DNA of 64,000 bases from Rhizobium sp. BT04. GTDB taxonomy: Bacteria > Pseudomonadota > Alphaproteobacteria > Rhizobiales > Rhizobiaceae. Position numbers and translations under genes: made by a program. The notes under the pieces were generated by a model. It searched no databases. It worked only from the letters and a program-made list of their open reading frames with translations, and had not been told where the DNA came from. Below, piece by piece: positions 44,019-52,793 of the stretch. The stretch spans positions 186,001 through 250,000 of the forward strand of contig NZ_CP125651.1 in assembly GCF_030053135.1 (NCBI RefSeq), in the 5' to 3' direction. Each line of letters begins with the position of its first letter. The first letter of the stretch is position 1.

Positions 44019-45272
44019 ATGTTAAACAGGCTCCCATCTTCCATTTCAGCGCTGCTCGACTCCCGCTCTGAAGGCCATTCGCTGCCGGCCGGCCTTTACG
44101 TCAGAGACGACGTGTTCGAAGCAGACATCGATGTCTTCTTCCACAAGCACTGGATCTGTGTCGGCCTCGACTGTGATGTTCCCGAACCCGGCGACGCCAC
44201 GGTCATCGATATCGGCAAGACGAGCCTGATCCTGCTGCGCGACGACGACGGCGAAATCCGCGTCCTGCACAATGTCTGCCGCCATCGCGGCTCCCGCCTC
44301 CTCGATCCGGGCAAGGCGATCGTTTCGAAGCTCGTCTGTCCCTATCACACCTGGACCTACGAGCTGACGGGCGAGCTCAGCTACGCTCCCCATATGGGCA
44401 AGGATTTCGACATGGACTGTCGCGGTCTGAAGCCGGTTACCTTCAAATCGATCGGCGGCCTGATTTACGTCTGCCTGTCCGACAATCCGCCCGAAGACAT
44501 TGCCGGCCTCGAACAGGCGATGGTCGAGCGCCTCGCCCCCTATGACATCCGCAATGCTAAGATCGCTCACCAGACCGACGTCATCGAGAACGGCAACTGG
44601 AAGCTGACGATGGAGAACAATCGCGAGTGCTATCACTGCTCCGCCAACCACCCGGAACTCTGCGTCTCCTTCGTCGATCTCGACTTCGGCTTCGACCCCG
44701 AAACGCTGAGCCCGGAAGACCGTGAGCAGGCAGAGGAGCATTTTCGGCTTTACGAGGAACGCACGCAGGCATGGGAGGCCGACGGTTTCCCCTCGGCTGC
44801 CGTCGAGCAGCTCACCGACTGCGCCACGAACTTCCGCACGCAGCGACTGATCATATCAGGCGCCGGCGAATCCCAGACCCACGACGCCACCGCCGCATCG
44901 TCCAAACTTCTCGGACAGATGACCCGCAAGGATCTTGGCGACACCCATCTCTGGGGTCATAACAGCTGGAACCACTTCATGGGCGACCATGCGGTCGTGG
45001 CAACCGTCATCCCGCTCTCGGCCGGCAGGACGCTGGTCAGGACCAAGTGGCTGGTGCACAAGGACGCCGTCGAAGGGGTCGATTACGACCTCGACAAGCT
45101 GACGGATGTCTGGGTGGCAACGACAGACCAGGACGCAGACCTCGTCGCCCGCTCCCATGCCGGCGCTCTCGATCCCGCCTATCAGCCGGGGCCCTATTCC
45201 CGTTTCTCCGAGACGAACCTCGACAAGTTCGCCACCTGGTACATCGACCGGATGCGCGCTCATGGATACTAG
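44019..45272 (+). CDS. Rieske non-heme iron oxygenase, proline-betaine/glycine-betaine demethylase type
   Basis: 417 residues. Rieske ligands Cys87-His89 (CRHRGSRLL) and Cys107-His110 (VCPYHTWTYELTGEL). Mononuclear iron ligands His206 and His211 in ENNRECYHCSANHPEL, with the third Asp expected in the QDADL segment. The NNRECYHCSANHPE block is that of the GbcA/Stc2 group, which removes one N-methyl group from glycine betaine or stachydrine, giving formaldehyde. The reductase gene overlaps by 11 bases. The surrounding proline-type catabolic genes and StcD-like demethylase make stachydrine or hydroxyproline betaine more likely than glycine betaine. Confidence 0.88.
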   Translation: MLNRLPSSISALLDSRSEGHSLPAGLYVRDDVFEADIDVFFHKHWICVGLDCDVPEPGDATVIDIGKTSLILLRDDDGEIRVLHNVCRHRGSRLLDPGKAIVSKLVCPYHTWTYELTGELSYAPHMGKDFDMDCRGLKPVTFKSIGGLIYVCLSDNPPEDIAGLEQAMVERLAPYDIRNAKIAHQTDVIENGNWKLTMENNRECYHCSANHPELCVSFVDLDFGFDPETLSPEDREQAEEHFRLYEERTQAWEADGFPSAAVEQLTDCATNFRTQRLIISGAGESQTHDATAASSKLLGQMTRKDLGDTHLWGHNSWNHFMGDHAVVATVIPLSAGRTLVRTKWLVHKDAVEGVDYDLDKLTDVWVATTDQDADLVARSHAGALDPAYQPGPYSRFSETNLDKFATWYIDRMRAHGY

Positions 45273-46353
45273 GATCCCGCAAGCGCCGCTCGCAAACGCC
45301 GCCCGTCACGACTTCTGGAACTCCGAGAAAGACGACACGCTCGTCTGCCTCGACGTCCAGCAGGAGACCCATGACGTCAAGACGTTCACCTTCGCCTCCC
45401 GTGACGGCAAGCGCTTCGCCTTCAAGGCCGGCCAGTATTTTCTGTTCGACCTGGAACACAATGGAGAGCCTGAAAGCCGGTGCTACAGCATCTCCTCTTC
45501 GCCGCATCGCACGAACGCCTTCTCCGTGACGGTGAAGCGCGTTCCGGGCGGCAAGATCTCCAACTGGCTTCACGACACCCTGGTTGCGGGGGCAACAGTC
45601 AAGGCGAATGGTCCGCTTGGCCATTTCGTCAGGTCTGAGGCGTCGGGACATAAGCTTTTTCTGCTCTCCGGCGGTTCCGGCATCACCCCGGTCATGTCCA
45701 TTCTGCGTGAACTCGCCGACAGCTGCGAACCCGCCGACGTCGTCTTCATGCACGCTGCGCGCACGCCGCAGGATCTGATCTTCCGCGACGAGCTTGCCTG
45801 CATCGCCCGCAGGCTGAAGGGCCTTCGGCTCCACTTCCTGCCGGAGACCGTCGCGGGTGAGGCGTCCTGGCCGGGTCTCACCGGCCGTATTTCGGCGGAT
45901 TATGTCAGGCTCGCGGTTCCTGATATTGCCGAGCGGACCGTGATGTGCTGCGGCCCCGCCCCGTTCATGGCGGCAGCGCGCCGCATTTCCGCCGAGCTCG
46001 GCGTCCCCGCCTCGCACTACCTCGAGGAAAGCTTCGACGCCGCCGTCATCGACGAACCGGACATTCCTGCCGTTCAGGAGGCAGCCGCCAAGGTCTTTCA
46101 GGTGACCTTCTCGAAGCAGGCCCGCAGCATCGAGGTAACAGGCGACCAGAGCGTGCTCTCCTGCGCGAAGAAGACGGGCATCAGGATTCCATCCTCCTGT
46201 GCCAACGGCGTTTGCGGCACCTGCAAGTCGAAGCTGACATCAGGCACGGTCGACATGAACCACAATGGCGGAATCCGTCAGAGGGAAATCGACGCCGGCT
46301 TTTTCCTGCCCTGCTGCTCGAAGCCGCTCAGCGATCTCGTCATCGAACGCTGA
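45262..46353 (+). CDS. Oxidoreductase component of the Rieske demethylase (FAD, NAD(P)H, 2Fe-2S)
   Basis: 363 residues from the ATG at 45262, which overlaps the end of the oxygenase gene. FAD-binding RCYSISSSP near 75, nucleotide-binding LLSGGSGITPVMSILREL near 132-150, and a plant-type ferredoxin domain at the C-terminus with SSCANGVCGTCKSKL and CCSKP. Domain order FNR then 2Fe-2S matches GbcB and the Stc reductases. It passes electrons from NAD(P)H to the Rieske centre. Confidence 0.9.
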   Translation: MDTRIPQAPLANAARHDFWNSEKDDTLVCLDVQQETHDVKTFTFASRDGKRFAFKAGQYFLFDLEHNGEPESRCYSISSSPHRTNAFSVTVKRVPGGKISNWLHDTLVAGATVKANGPLGHFVRSEASGHKLFLLSGGSGITPVMSILRELADSCEPADVVFMHAARTPQDLIFRDELACIARRLKGLRLHFLPETVAGEASWPGLTGRISADYVRLAVPDIAERTVMCCGPAPFMAAARRISAELGVPASHYLEESFDAAVIDEPDIPAVQEAAAKVFQVTFSKQARSIEVTGDQSVLSCAKKTGIRIPSSCANGVCGTCKSKLTSGTVDMNHNGGIRQREIDAGFFLPCCSKPLSDLVIER

Positions 46354-46393
46354 GCGACACCGCTTTGCTCACCGACAACAGGGGATCACTCGG

Positions 46394-46781
46394 ATGTTGC
46401 GAGACGAAAACGATTTCGTCGAGCTGACCGGCCCGGCAGTCTTCAAGGACGAACGGAAGCCGGCTTACCTCAACCCCGATGGAGCGGACCGGCCTCTCAT
46501 CAGTCCTGTGCCGGCCGCGACGCTCGACCAGGCGCGCCGCTACCGGCTGGAGCGGCTGCGCAAGAAGATGCGCGAATGGATTGCGGCGCGCTGCTGCTCT
46601 ACGATCCCGTCAACATCCGCTATGCCTTCGACTCGTCGAACATGAGCATCTGGACGATGCATAATCCGTCACGCTACGCATTGATCCTGGCAGATGGCCC
46701 TCAATCAAACTGGAAACCCAGGCGCTGATCACGGCCAAGGGCGCGGAGCGGCTGGACAGTTTCCCGTGGGAAGAGATCTGA
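46394..46781 (+). pseudogene. M24 (Xaa-Pro dipeptidase / DddP-like) gene with frameshift and large internal deletion
   Basis: The start is intact (MLRDENDFVELTGPAVFKDE, then ARRYRLERLRKKMREW). One base is missing near 46579; in the next frame it continues LLLYDPVNIRYAFDSSNMSI and HNPSRYALILADGP. At about 46702 it jumps directly to the C-terminal end, IKLETQALITAKGAERLDSF PWEEI, in a third frame, so roughly 800 bases of catalytic domain are gone. M24 proteins with this N-terminus are either peptidase-like or DddP-type lyases and are often found in betaine and DMSP gene clusters. Confidence 0.85.
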
Positions 46782-46818
46782 ACCAGACCATGATGCCGAA
46801 AATTGTGAGCAGCTAATC

Positions 46819-46867
46819 TAGAGTAGGATGATTTTAGGCCGCCCCGGCCTGAAATCATCCTGTTCTA
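46819..46867. terminator. Long hairpin between convergent genes
   Basis: Two 22-base arms (46819-46840 and 46846-46867) pair over their whole length, with three G-T pairs and a 5-base loop. Placed between the end of the M24 pseudogene and the end of the AraC-type gene, it suits a bidirectional terminator; the sequence also resembles a repeated rhizobial intergenic hairpin. Confidence 0.7.
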
Positions 46868-46870
46868 CGC

Positions 46871-47878
46871 TCAGTGCGCTCTCGAAGCCGTTGCGCGATG
46901 CTGCGACGGTGTTTGCCCGAAGGTGCGCTTGAAGGTTCTCGTGAATTGCGAGGCGTTTTCAAAGCCGACATCCAGCGCGATCTCGATCAGCGGCGCCTTC
47001 GACTGGGCAAGGATCGATCTTGCCCGCTCCATGCGAACACGATTATAGGCCTTGGCAGGCGACATTCCCGTCTTGTCGATGAAGATTCTCTCCAGTTGCC
47101 GCCTTGACAGGCCAACCATGGCGGCAAGCTTCTGAATCGATATGCTGCCGTCGACGAACTGTTCCATGGTAATCATCGCCGCCTTGACGCGGGCGTCGTC
47201 ATAATCATCGTACAGCGGGCGCCGCGGCTGTATATCCGCCGTCGTCCGGGCCTTCTCGATCTGCAGCACTTCAAGCGCGTTTCGTTCGGCATCTCGGCTG
47301 ATATACTTCCTGACCAGCAGTGCCGCCATGTCGGCGGAACTGCTGCCGCCTGCGCACGAACCACGCTGGCGATCGAGATTGAAGAGCCGGTCGGAACGAA
47401 CGCCGAGATCGGGAAACCGTTCGCGAAATTCCTTATAATGCAGCCAGCTCACGCAGGACTCGTGCCGCTTCATCAGTCCTGCCTCGGCAAGAATGAACGA
47501 CCCCGTGCAGACACCGATCAGCGGCACCTTCTTGACGTCCGCCTGCTTGATAAAAGCGATGGTCTGCTGATCGACAGGGTTCGCAACCGTCAGAAGGCCG
47601 CCGACGACAACGATATAATCGAATCTCGACGGATCGACGAAATCGGATGTCGGAGCGACCTGGACGCCGCAGCTCGAGCTTATCAGATGCCGCGTGCTGC
47701 CGATCACCTGCCAGTCGGCAAGCACCCTTCCGGAACGATCCTGCTCGTCGCTGGCTAGCCGCAGCGTGTCGACGAAAAGCGCGAAGGCCGACAGCGTAAA
47801 CGATCGCGCCAGAACGAACCCCACTTTGAGCCGGGCTCCGGATTTCGCCGCCGCCTGCTGATGCTGCTCCGGTCGCAT
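46871..47878 (-). CDS. GATase1-AraC family regulator (GbdR/CdhR/GlxA type)
   Basis: 335 residues from the ATG at 47878, with AAGGAG 6 bases upstream. N-terminal DJ-1/PfpI-like domain (KVGFVLARSFTLSAFALFVD; nucleophile-elbow IGVCTGSFILAEAG) at about 15-190, then an AraC DNA-binding domain (SIQKLAAMVGLSRRQLERIF; PLIEIALDVGFENASQFTRT) at about 225-330. Regulators of this architecture control glycine betaine, carnitine, dimethylglycine and sarcosine catabolism. It is the last gene of the long minus-strand run and is a plausible second regulator of the betaine genes. Confidence 0.9.
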   Translation of the reverse strand: MRPEQHQQAAAKSGARLKVGFVLARSFTLSAFALFVDTLRLASDEQDRSGRVLADWQVIGSTRHLISSSCGVQVAPTSDFVDPSRFDYIVVVGGLLTVANPVDQQTIAFIKQADVKKVPLIGVCTGSFILAEAGLMKRHESCVSWLHYKEFRERFPDLGVRSDRLFNLDRQRGSCAGGSSSADMAALLVRKYISRDAERNALEVLQIEKARTTADIQPRRPLYDDYDDARVKAAMITMEQFVDGSISIQKLAAMVGLSRRQLERIFIDKTGMSPAKAYNRVRMERARSILAQSKAPLIEIALDVGFENASQFTRTFKRTFGQTPSQHRATASRAH

Positions 47879-47918
47879 GGTCATCTCCTTGCCGCCTCTC
47901 AAAACTCGGAAACCGCGC

Positions 47919-48917
47919 TCATCGAATCTGAAAACCGTGTGCGAGCGGATCACGGTCGTCTACAAAAATGGTGTTGTGACCGATGACGCGCGCCCAGCCT
48001 CCGATGCTGGGGAGGATGCCGCGATAGCTTCCGATCCTTGCCTCGGCTTCGACCCGGCCCTCGAAAATGGTTCCGATCAGGCTTTCATGACGGTATCTCG
48101 ACCCGACGGCGAGCCGCCCCTTGCCATGGAGCTGGGCCATGCGCGCGGAGGTGCCGGTGCCGCCCGGCGACCGATCGATGGCCTTATCGCCGTAGAAGAC
48201 CGCGCAGCGTCCGTCGGAGACGTCGTTCACCGGGCGATCGCACCAGATCGCGTGATGCACGCCTGATATCCTCTCGTCATCGGGATGAACGGGATGGCAG
48301 ACACCGGCAAGTGCCGATCTCAGCTTCTGACTGCAGCCGACAATGTCGGAGGCGCTCATGCCGTCCAGTCCGCCCCAGTTCTCTTGCGGTTCGACGACCG
48401 CATAATAGTTGCCGCCGTAGGAAATATCGACGCGCAGACGGCCCATACCAGGCACGTCGACCTCGACATCCGCCTCGTGGAGATAGCTCGCCACATTGTG
48501 GAGACGGACGGAATCGACATATCCGCCCTTCTCCTCATAGGTGACATCGACCCTGCCGGCCGGCGTTTCGATGGCGACCCTTCCGGCTTCGCGCGGCTTG
48601 ACCAGTCCCTCTTCGATCGCGGCGGTCACGGTGCCGATCGTGCCGGCGCCGCACATCGGCAGGCAGCCGCTCACCTCGATGAAAAGAACGGCGAAATCGC
48701 AATCCTCCCGATAAGGGGGATAGATGATCGAGCCGGACATGATGTCATGCCCCCTCGGCTCGAACATCAGTGCCTTGCGGACCCAGTCGTGGTCGCGGAC
48801 GAAGATCTCCCGGCGCTCGCCCATCGGCAGATGCGGAAGCAGCGGGCCGCCGCCGGCGACGAGACGGACGGGGTTACCGCAAGTATGTGCATCGATGCAG
48901 AAGAAGCTGTTTCTCAT
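47919..48917 (-). CDS. Proline racemase superfamily protein, catalytic Cys replaced by Gly
   Basis: 332 residues. The family fold is evident (FFCIDAHTCGNPVRLV; DIMSGSIIYPPYREDCDF). The first catalytic site is present as Cys89 in LPMCGAGTIG (CGHG is more usual). The second, normally DRSPCGTGTSA in proline racemase and 4-hydroxyproline 2-epimerase or Thr in 3-hydroxyproline dehydratase, reads DRSPGGTGTSA here, with Gly252. A two-base catalysis is therefore not obvious. It sits between the AraC regulator and the ABC transporter genes, so it probably acts on a proline-type or hydroxyproline-type compound. Reaction unknown. Confidence 0.82.
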   Translation of the reverse strand: MRNSFFCIDAHTCGNPVRLVAGGGPLLPHLPMGERREIFVRDHDWVRKALMFEPRGHDIMSGSIIYPPYREDCDFAVLFIEVSGCLPMCGAGTIGTVTAAIEEGLVKPREAGRVAIETPAGRVDVTYEEKGGYVDSVRLHNVASYLHEADVEVDVPGMGRLRVDISYGGNYYAVVEPQENWGGLDGMSASDIVGCSQKLRSALAGVCHPVHPDDERISGVHHAIWCDRPVNDVSDGRCAVFYGDKAIDRSPGGTGTSARMAQLHGKGRLAVGSRYRHESLIGTIFEGRVEAEARIGSYRGILPSIGGWARVIGHNTIFVDDRDPLAHGFQIR

Positions 48918-48933
48918 TCGGTTAAGTCCTTGC

Positions 48934-49785
48934 TCATCTCGCCTTCGGCAACCTGTCGCGGTCCAGCAGACCGCGGGACAAACGGTCGAGCAGAAGGGCG
49001 ACCGCGACGATCGCCAGGCCTGCCCTGAGGCCGAGCCCCATCTCCATGCGCGTCAGGCCGCGCGTCACTTCCGCGCCGAGCCCGCCTGCACCGACGAGGC
49101 CGGCCAGCACGACCATCGCCAGCGACAGAAGAATGCACTGGTTGAGCCCGACGAGCAGCGTCTGCTTGGCCAAGGGGATTTCGATCTTCCAGAGGATCGA
49201 GCGCGGCGGCGCCCCGATGGCGCTGCCGAGCTCGATGAACACCTTCGGCACCTGGTTGAAGGCCAGCGTCGTCAGGCGCAGCATCGGCGGAATGCCGTAG
49301 ACGATGGTGGCGATAATGGCCGGCACCCGTCCGAGGCTGAAGATCATCACCGCGGGAATGAGGTAGACCCATGGCGGCACGGTCTGCATCACATCGAGAA
49401 TCGGGCGAACCACCGCCTCCAGCGTCTTATGCCGCGAGCACAGGACGCCGACCGGAAAGGCTATGAGCACGGAGATCACGACGGCGACGCTGACCAGCGC
49501 AAGGGTCTGCATCGATGCCGTCCACAGCCCGACGAGCAGGCAGAAGCCGAGGCAAAGCCCCGCAAGGATCGCGGCGCGCAGGCTGACGGCAAAAAATGCC
49601 AGGATGACGACGATCGCGATCAGCGCATAGGGCGGCACGAAGAGCAGTGCCGCCTCGATTGCCGAAAGCACGGTTTCGACCAGATAACTGATCGCCGCAA
49701 ACAGGGGATGAAGATTGGTGTTGAGCCAATCGACAGCAGGGGCCAGGAAGGCGCCGGGCGAAAATTGCAAGATCGAGAGATTCAT
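48934..49785 (-). CDS. ABC transporter permease, ProW type (second)
   Basis: 283 residues with several hydrophobic segments and the ProW core: QTVPPWVYLIPAVMIFSLGR near 130-150 and FIELGSAIGAPPRSILWKIE near 180-200, ending LAGLVGAGGLGAEVTRGL. Two ProW-type permeases are encoded in tandem with a 4-base overlap, so the channel is probably a heterodimer. Followed 16 bases later by the proline-racemase-family gene. Confidence 0.88.
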   Translation of the reverse strand: MNLSILQFSPGAFLAPAVDWLNTNLHPLFAAISYLVETVLSAIEAALLFVPPYALIAIVVILAFFAVSLRAAILAGLCLGFCLLVGLWTASMQTLALVSVAVVISVLIAFPVGVLCSRHKTLEAVVRPILDVMQTVPPWVYLIPAVMIFSLGRVPAIIATIVYGIPPMLRLTTLAFNQVPKVFIELGSAIGAPPRSILWKIEIPLAKQTLLVGLNQCILLSLAMVVLAGLVGAGGLGAEVTRGLTRMEMGLGLRAGLAIVAVALLLDRLSRGLLDRDRLPKAR

Positions 49786-50630
49786 GATGTCCTCCCTGTT
49801 CCCAAGCTGGCGGCACTCTGGGTTATCCGGTCAATCACCATAGTCAATACCACGATGGCGATCGCTCCATTGATTGAGGTGGCGATGTCGAGTGTCCTGA
49901 TCGCGCCGTAGATCGTCTCTCCGAGCCCGCCGGAACCGACGATGCCGGCGATGACGACCATGCCGAAGGCCATCATCAGGCTCTGGTTTATGCCCGCCAT
50001 GATGCTCGGCAGCGCAAAGGGAAGGCGAATCTTGAAGAACATCTTTGCCGGCGTCATCCCGAGCGCCTCTCCAAGTTCGATGAATTCCTTGGGAGTCATA
50101 CGGATACCAAGCGAGGTCAGGCGGATAGCCGGCGGCACGGCGACGATCACGGTTGCGATCAACGCCGTCGCCGGCCCATAGCCGAGCAGGGCGATCGCCG
50201 GCAGCAGGTAGATATAGGGCGGAAGCGTCTGGATCAGATCGAGGCCCGGCTCCATGAAGCGATCGAGCGCAGTGAAGAAGCCGGCAGCGATGCCGATCGG
50301 AATGCCGATCATCAAAGCGATCGCCGTCGCCGTCAGCACCAGAGCCAGAGTGCTCATCGTCTCCGGCCAGAGCCCCATCGAAAAACAAAGCACCAATGCG
50401 ACGCCGCTGAGCAGGGCGAACCAGATATTGACCAGCCGCCAGCCTATCAGCGCCACGATCAGGGCCACCAGGTAGAAGGGCGGAAGCTCCAGGAGCCAGA
50501 GGATCCCGTCATAGAGACCTTCCAGAGCCTGTCTGATATGGTCGAAGAGGAACTCGCCGTTGTCGCTGACCCATTCGAGCGCAGAGTCCGTCCATTCGTC
50601 GAAAACATCGGTGAAGGCTGAAGTATCCAT
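49782..50630 (-). CDS. ABC transporter permease, ProW type (first)
   Basis: 282 residues. N-terminal extension of about 45 residues, then membrane helices and the ProW core QTLPPYIYLLPAIALLGYGP, FIELGEALGMTPAKMFFKIR and IAGIVGSGGLGETIYGAI. The paralogue encoded next is similar in length and pattern. Imports a quaternary amine together with the ATPase and binding protein encoded upstream. Confidence 0.88.
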   Translation of the reverse strand: MDTSAFTDVFDEWTDSALEWVSDNGEFLFDHIRQALEGLYDGILWLLELPPFYLVALIVALIGWRLVNIWFALLSGVALVLCFSMGLWPETMSTLALVLTATAIALMIGIPIGIAAGFFTALDRFMEPGLDLIQTLPPYIYLLPAIALLGYGPATALIATVIVAVPPAIRLTSLGIRMTPKEFIELGEALGMTPAKMFFKIRLPFALPSIMAGINQSLMMAFGMVVIAGIVGSGGLGETIYGAIRTLDIATSINGAIAIVVLTMVIDRITQSAASLGTGRTS

Positions 50631-50651
50631 GTCAATCAGCTCCAGTTGGGC

Positions 50652-51743
50652 TCACGCCGCCGTGAGATCGTGGGTGGAGGTTCCCTTGACGCCCATCAGC
50701 AGGCTGCGCGGCGTGACGACGCCGACGACCTGATCATTGTCGACGACGGCGATGGCGTCGCGCTCCGACTGCATCGTCAAAGAGATCAGCTCGTCGATAT
50801 CGGCGTCCGGCGTCGTACGCATGAGCGAGGCGATGTCGAAATTCGGTGCGCCCTGCTGGAATTCCGCGACGCTGCGCATGACGGAATGCGCCTTGATCAG
50901 GTGAAGGCGGGAGATGCCCGCGACGAATTCGGCGACGTAGGCGTCCGCCGGGTTGAGGATGATTTCCTCGGCCGTGCCGGTCTGGATGATGACGCCGTCC
51001 TTCATGATCGCGATGCGGTCGCCGATGCGGATCGCCTCGTCGAGATCATGGGTGATGAAGACGGCGGACTTGCCGAGAGCTTTGGTCAGCTGCCGGAATT
51101 CGTCCTGAAGCTGGCGCCGGATCAGCGGATCGAGCGCACTGAACGGCTCGTCCATCAGGATGATCTCGGGATCGGAGGCGAGCGCGCGGGCAAGCCCGAC
51201 ACGTTGCTGCATGCCGCCGGAAAGCTCGTTGGGATAGCGGCTCAGCCAATCGGCGAGGCCGACCTTTTCGAGAGCGGCAGCGGCGGTCTTGTTTCGCTCC
51301 GTCTTCGCAATTCCCTGGACTTCGAGGCCGAAGGCCGCATTTTCCAGGACCGTCCGATGCGGCAGCAGCGCGACGCTCTGAAACACCATGCCGATGTTCC
51401 TGGCGCGCATCTGCCTGAGATCGACCGGCGACAGGCTGGCGAGGTCGCGTCCCTTGACGAGAACCTTGCCGGAGCTCGGCGTGATCAGCTTGTTGAGGAG
51501 GCGGATAAGAGTCGACTTTCCGCTTCCCGACAGTCCCATGATGCAGAAGATTTCGCCGCGCCGAACCTCGATGCTCGCGTCGGAGACGCCGACGACGCAG
51601 TTGAATTCCTTCAAGACCTCTTTTTTGCCGAGGCCGCGCTCCTTGATCGACTTCATTGCCGCAGCGGACTTGTCGCCGAAGACTTTCCAGAGGGACTGGC
51701 AGTCGATCAGGACATCATTGATATCGGCAGTTACGGTTTTCAT
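50652..51743 (-). CDS. ABC transporter ATPase, ProV type
   Basis: 363 residues. Walker A GLSGSGKSTLIRLL near 70, VFQSVALLPHRTVLENAAFG, LSGGMQQRVGLARAL, Walker B ILMDEPFSALDP, switch FITHDLDEAIRIGD. A C-terminal regulatory part of about 100 residues (LISLTMQSERDAIAVVDNDQ) matches the CBS region of ProV/OpuAA, which responds to ionic strength or nucleotides. The quaternary amine (betaine) class is indicated by the whole ProV family. Confidence 0.9.
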   Translation of the reverse strand: MKTVTADINDVLIDCQSLWKVFGDKSAAAMKSIKERGLGKKEVLKEFNCVVGVSDASIEVRRGEIFCIMGLSGSGKSTLIRLLNKLITPSSGKVLVKGRDLASLSPVDLRQMRARNIGMVFQSVALLPHRTVLENAAFGLEVQGIAKTERNKTAAAALEKVGLADWLSRYPNELSGGMQQRVGLARALASDPEIILMDEPFSALDPLIRRQLQDEFRQLTKALGKSAVFITHDLDEAIRIGDRIAIMKDGVIIQTGTAEEIILNPADAYVAEFVAGISRLHLIKAHSVMRSVAEFQQGAPNFDIASLMRTTPDADIDELISLTMQSERDAIAVVDNDQVVGVVTPRSLLMGVKGTSTHDLTAA

Positions 51744-51864
51744 AGCGATCCCCTTGAGCCAATCAAGCTGGCTTCTCTCGTTGAACCCCAGCGTCCTTTG
51801 CGCGTCTCAAAGGACGCGCGGCGCTGTAGGGTGGCCGCCCGACGGATCGGACGGCCACGACGCG

Positions 51865-52716
51865 TTAGTTCTTCTTGATGTTTTCCCAGCGCTTGATCAG
51901 GTCGGCATGGGTGCCGATCCAATCCTGCACGGCCTGGTCCATGGTCTTGCCTTCATTGACTGCGCCGTTGATGGCGGTGATGTCGGCGATCGGCACGTAG
52001 ACGCTGGCCATGACTTCACGCGCATGCGGATATTCTTCGGAGAAGCCCTTGTGGCCGATCCAGTAGTAGCTCTGCGGCGGCGGGAAGACGCCCTTCGGAT
52101 CCTTCAGGTACTTGACCTCGTACTTCTGGACCATCCATGACGGTTCCCAGATCGTTACCGCGATCCACTCCTTGCGATCGTAGGCGGATTTCAGCGCCGC
52201 CGTCATCGCGGCCGTGCTGCCCTCGACGAGCTGGAGCTTGAGGCCATAATCCTTGACCGCATTCGCCGTATCGCGCATCAGGCCGGCGCCCGGTTCGATG
52301 CCGATGATCTTGCCGCCGAACTTGTCGGCGTTTTCATTGAGCTGTTCCAGCGAGTCGATCGGAACATATTTCGGAACGGCGACGCCCTGATAGAGGCCGT
52401 GCGACACGGGCGAAATCTTTTCGAGACGGTTCTTGTTCTTGTCCCAATAGTCCGAGGCGACGTAGTCCGTCTGCGAGGTGAGAGCCTGGATATCGCCCTT
52501 GGCGAGAGCGGCATAGGCGATGCCCCATTCGGAGAACTCGGTCACCTTGACGGTGTAGCCGGCGTCTTCGAGAACCTTCTTGGTGATGCCGGTGATGGGC
52601 GTCAGGTCCTCCCACGACATCGTACCCAGATTGATCGTCTTTTCTTCCGCGCGAGCAGGAAGGATGCTGATTCCGATCACCGCAGCGGCGCAAAGCGCCT
52701 TCCACAAAGTCTTCAT
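51865..52716 (-). CDS. ABC substrate-binding protein for a quaternary amine (ProX/OpuAC family)
   Basis: 283 residues with a Sec signal peptide (LWKALCAAAVIGISILPARA, cleavage after about residue 23). Mature part starts KTINLGTMSWEDLTPITGIT, and contains the Trp/Tyr-rich residues expected for a betaine aromatic cage (DYVASDYWDKNK; TIWEPSWMVQKYEVKYL; QSYYWIGHKGF). Best guess for ligand is proline betaine or hydroxyproline betaine, from the catabolic genes around it. Located upstream of the ATPase gene with a 121-base gap. Confidence 0.88.
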   Translation of the reverse strand: MKTLWKALCAAAVIGISILPARAEEKTINLGTMSWEDLTPITGITKKVLEDAGYTVKVTEFSEWGIAYAALAKGDIQALTSQTDYVASDYWDKNKNRLEKISPVSHGLYQGVAVPKYVPIDSLEQLNENADKFGGKIIGIEPGAGLMRDTANAVKDYGLKLQLVEGSTAAMTAALKSAYDRKEWIAVTIWEPSWMVQKYEVKYLKDPKGVFPPPQSYYWIGHKGFSEEYPHAREVMASVYVPIADITAINGAVNEGKTMDQAVQDWIGTHADLIKRWENIKKN

Positions 52717-52793
52717 TGTTATTACTCCTGGTTTTCGTTCCCATTCTCATTGAAGTCTGCGGACGGCAGTCTTCATATTGCGCGGCCGAGGGA

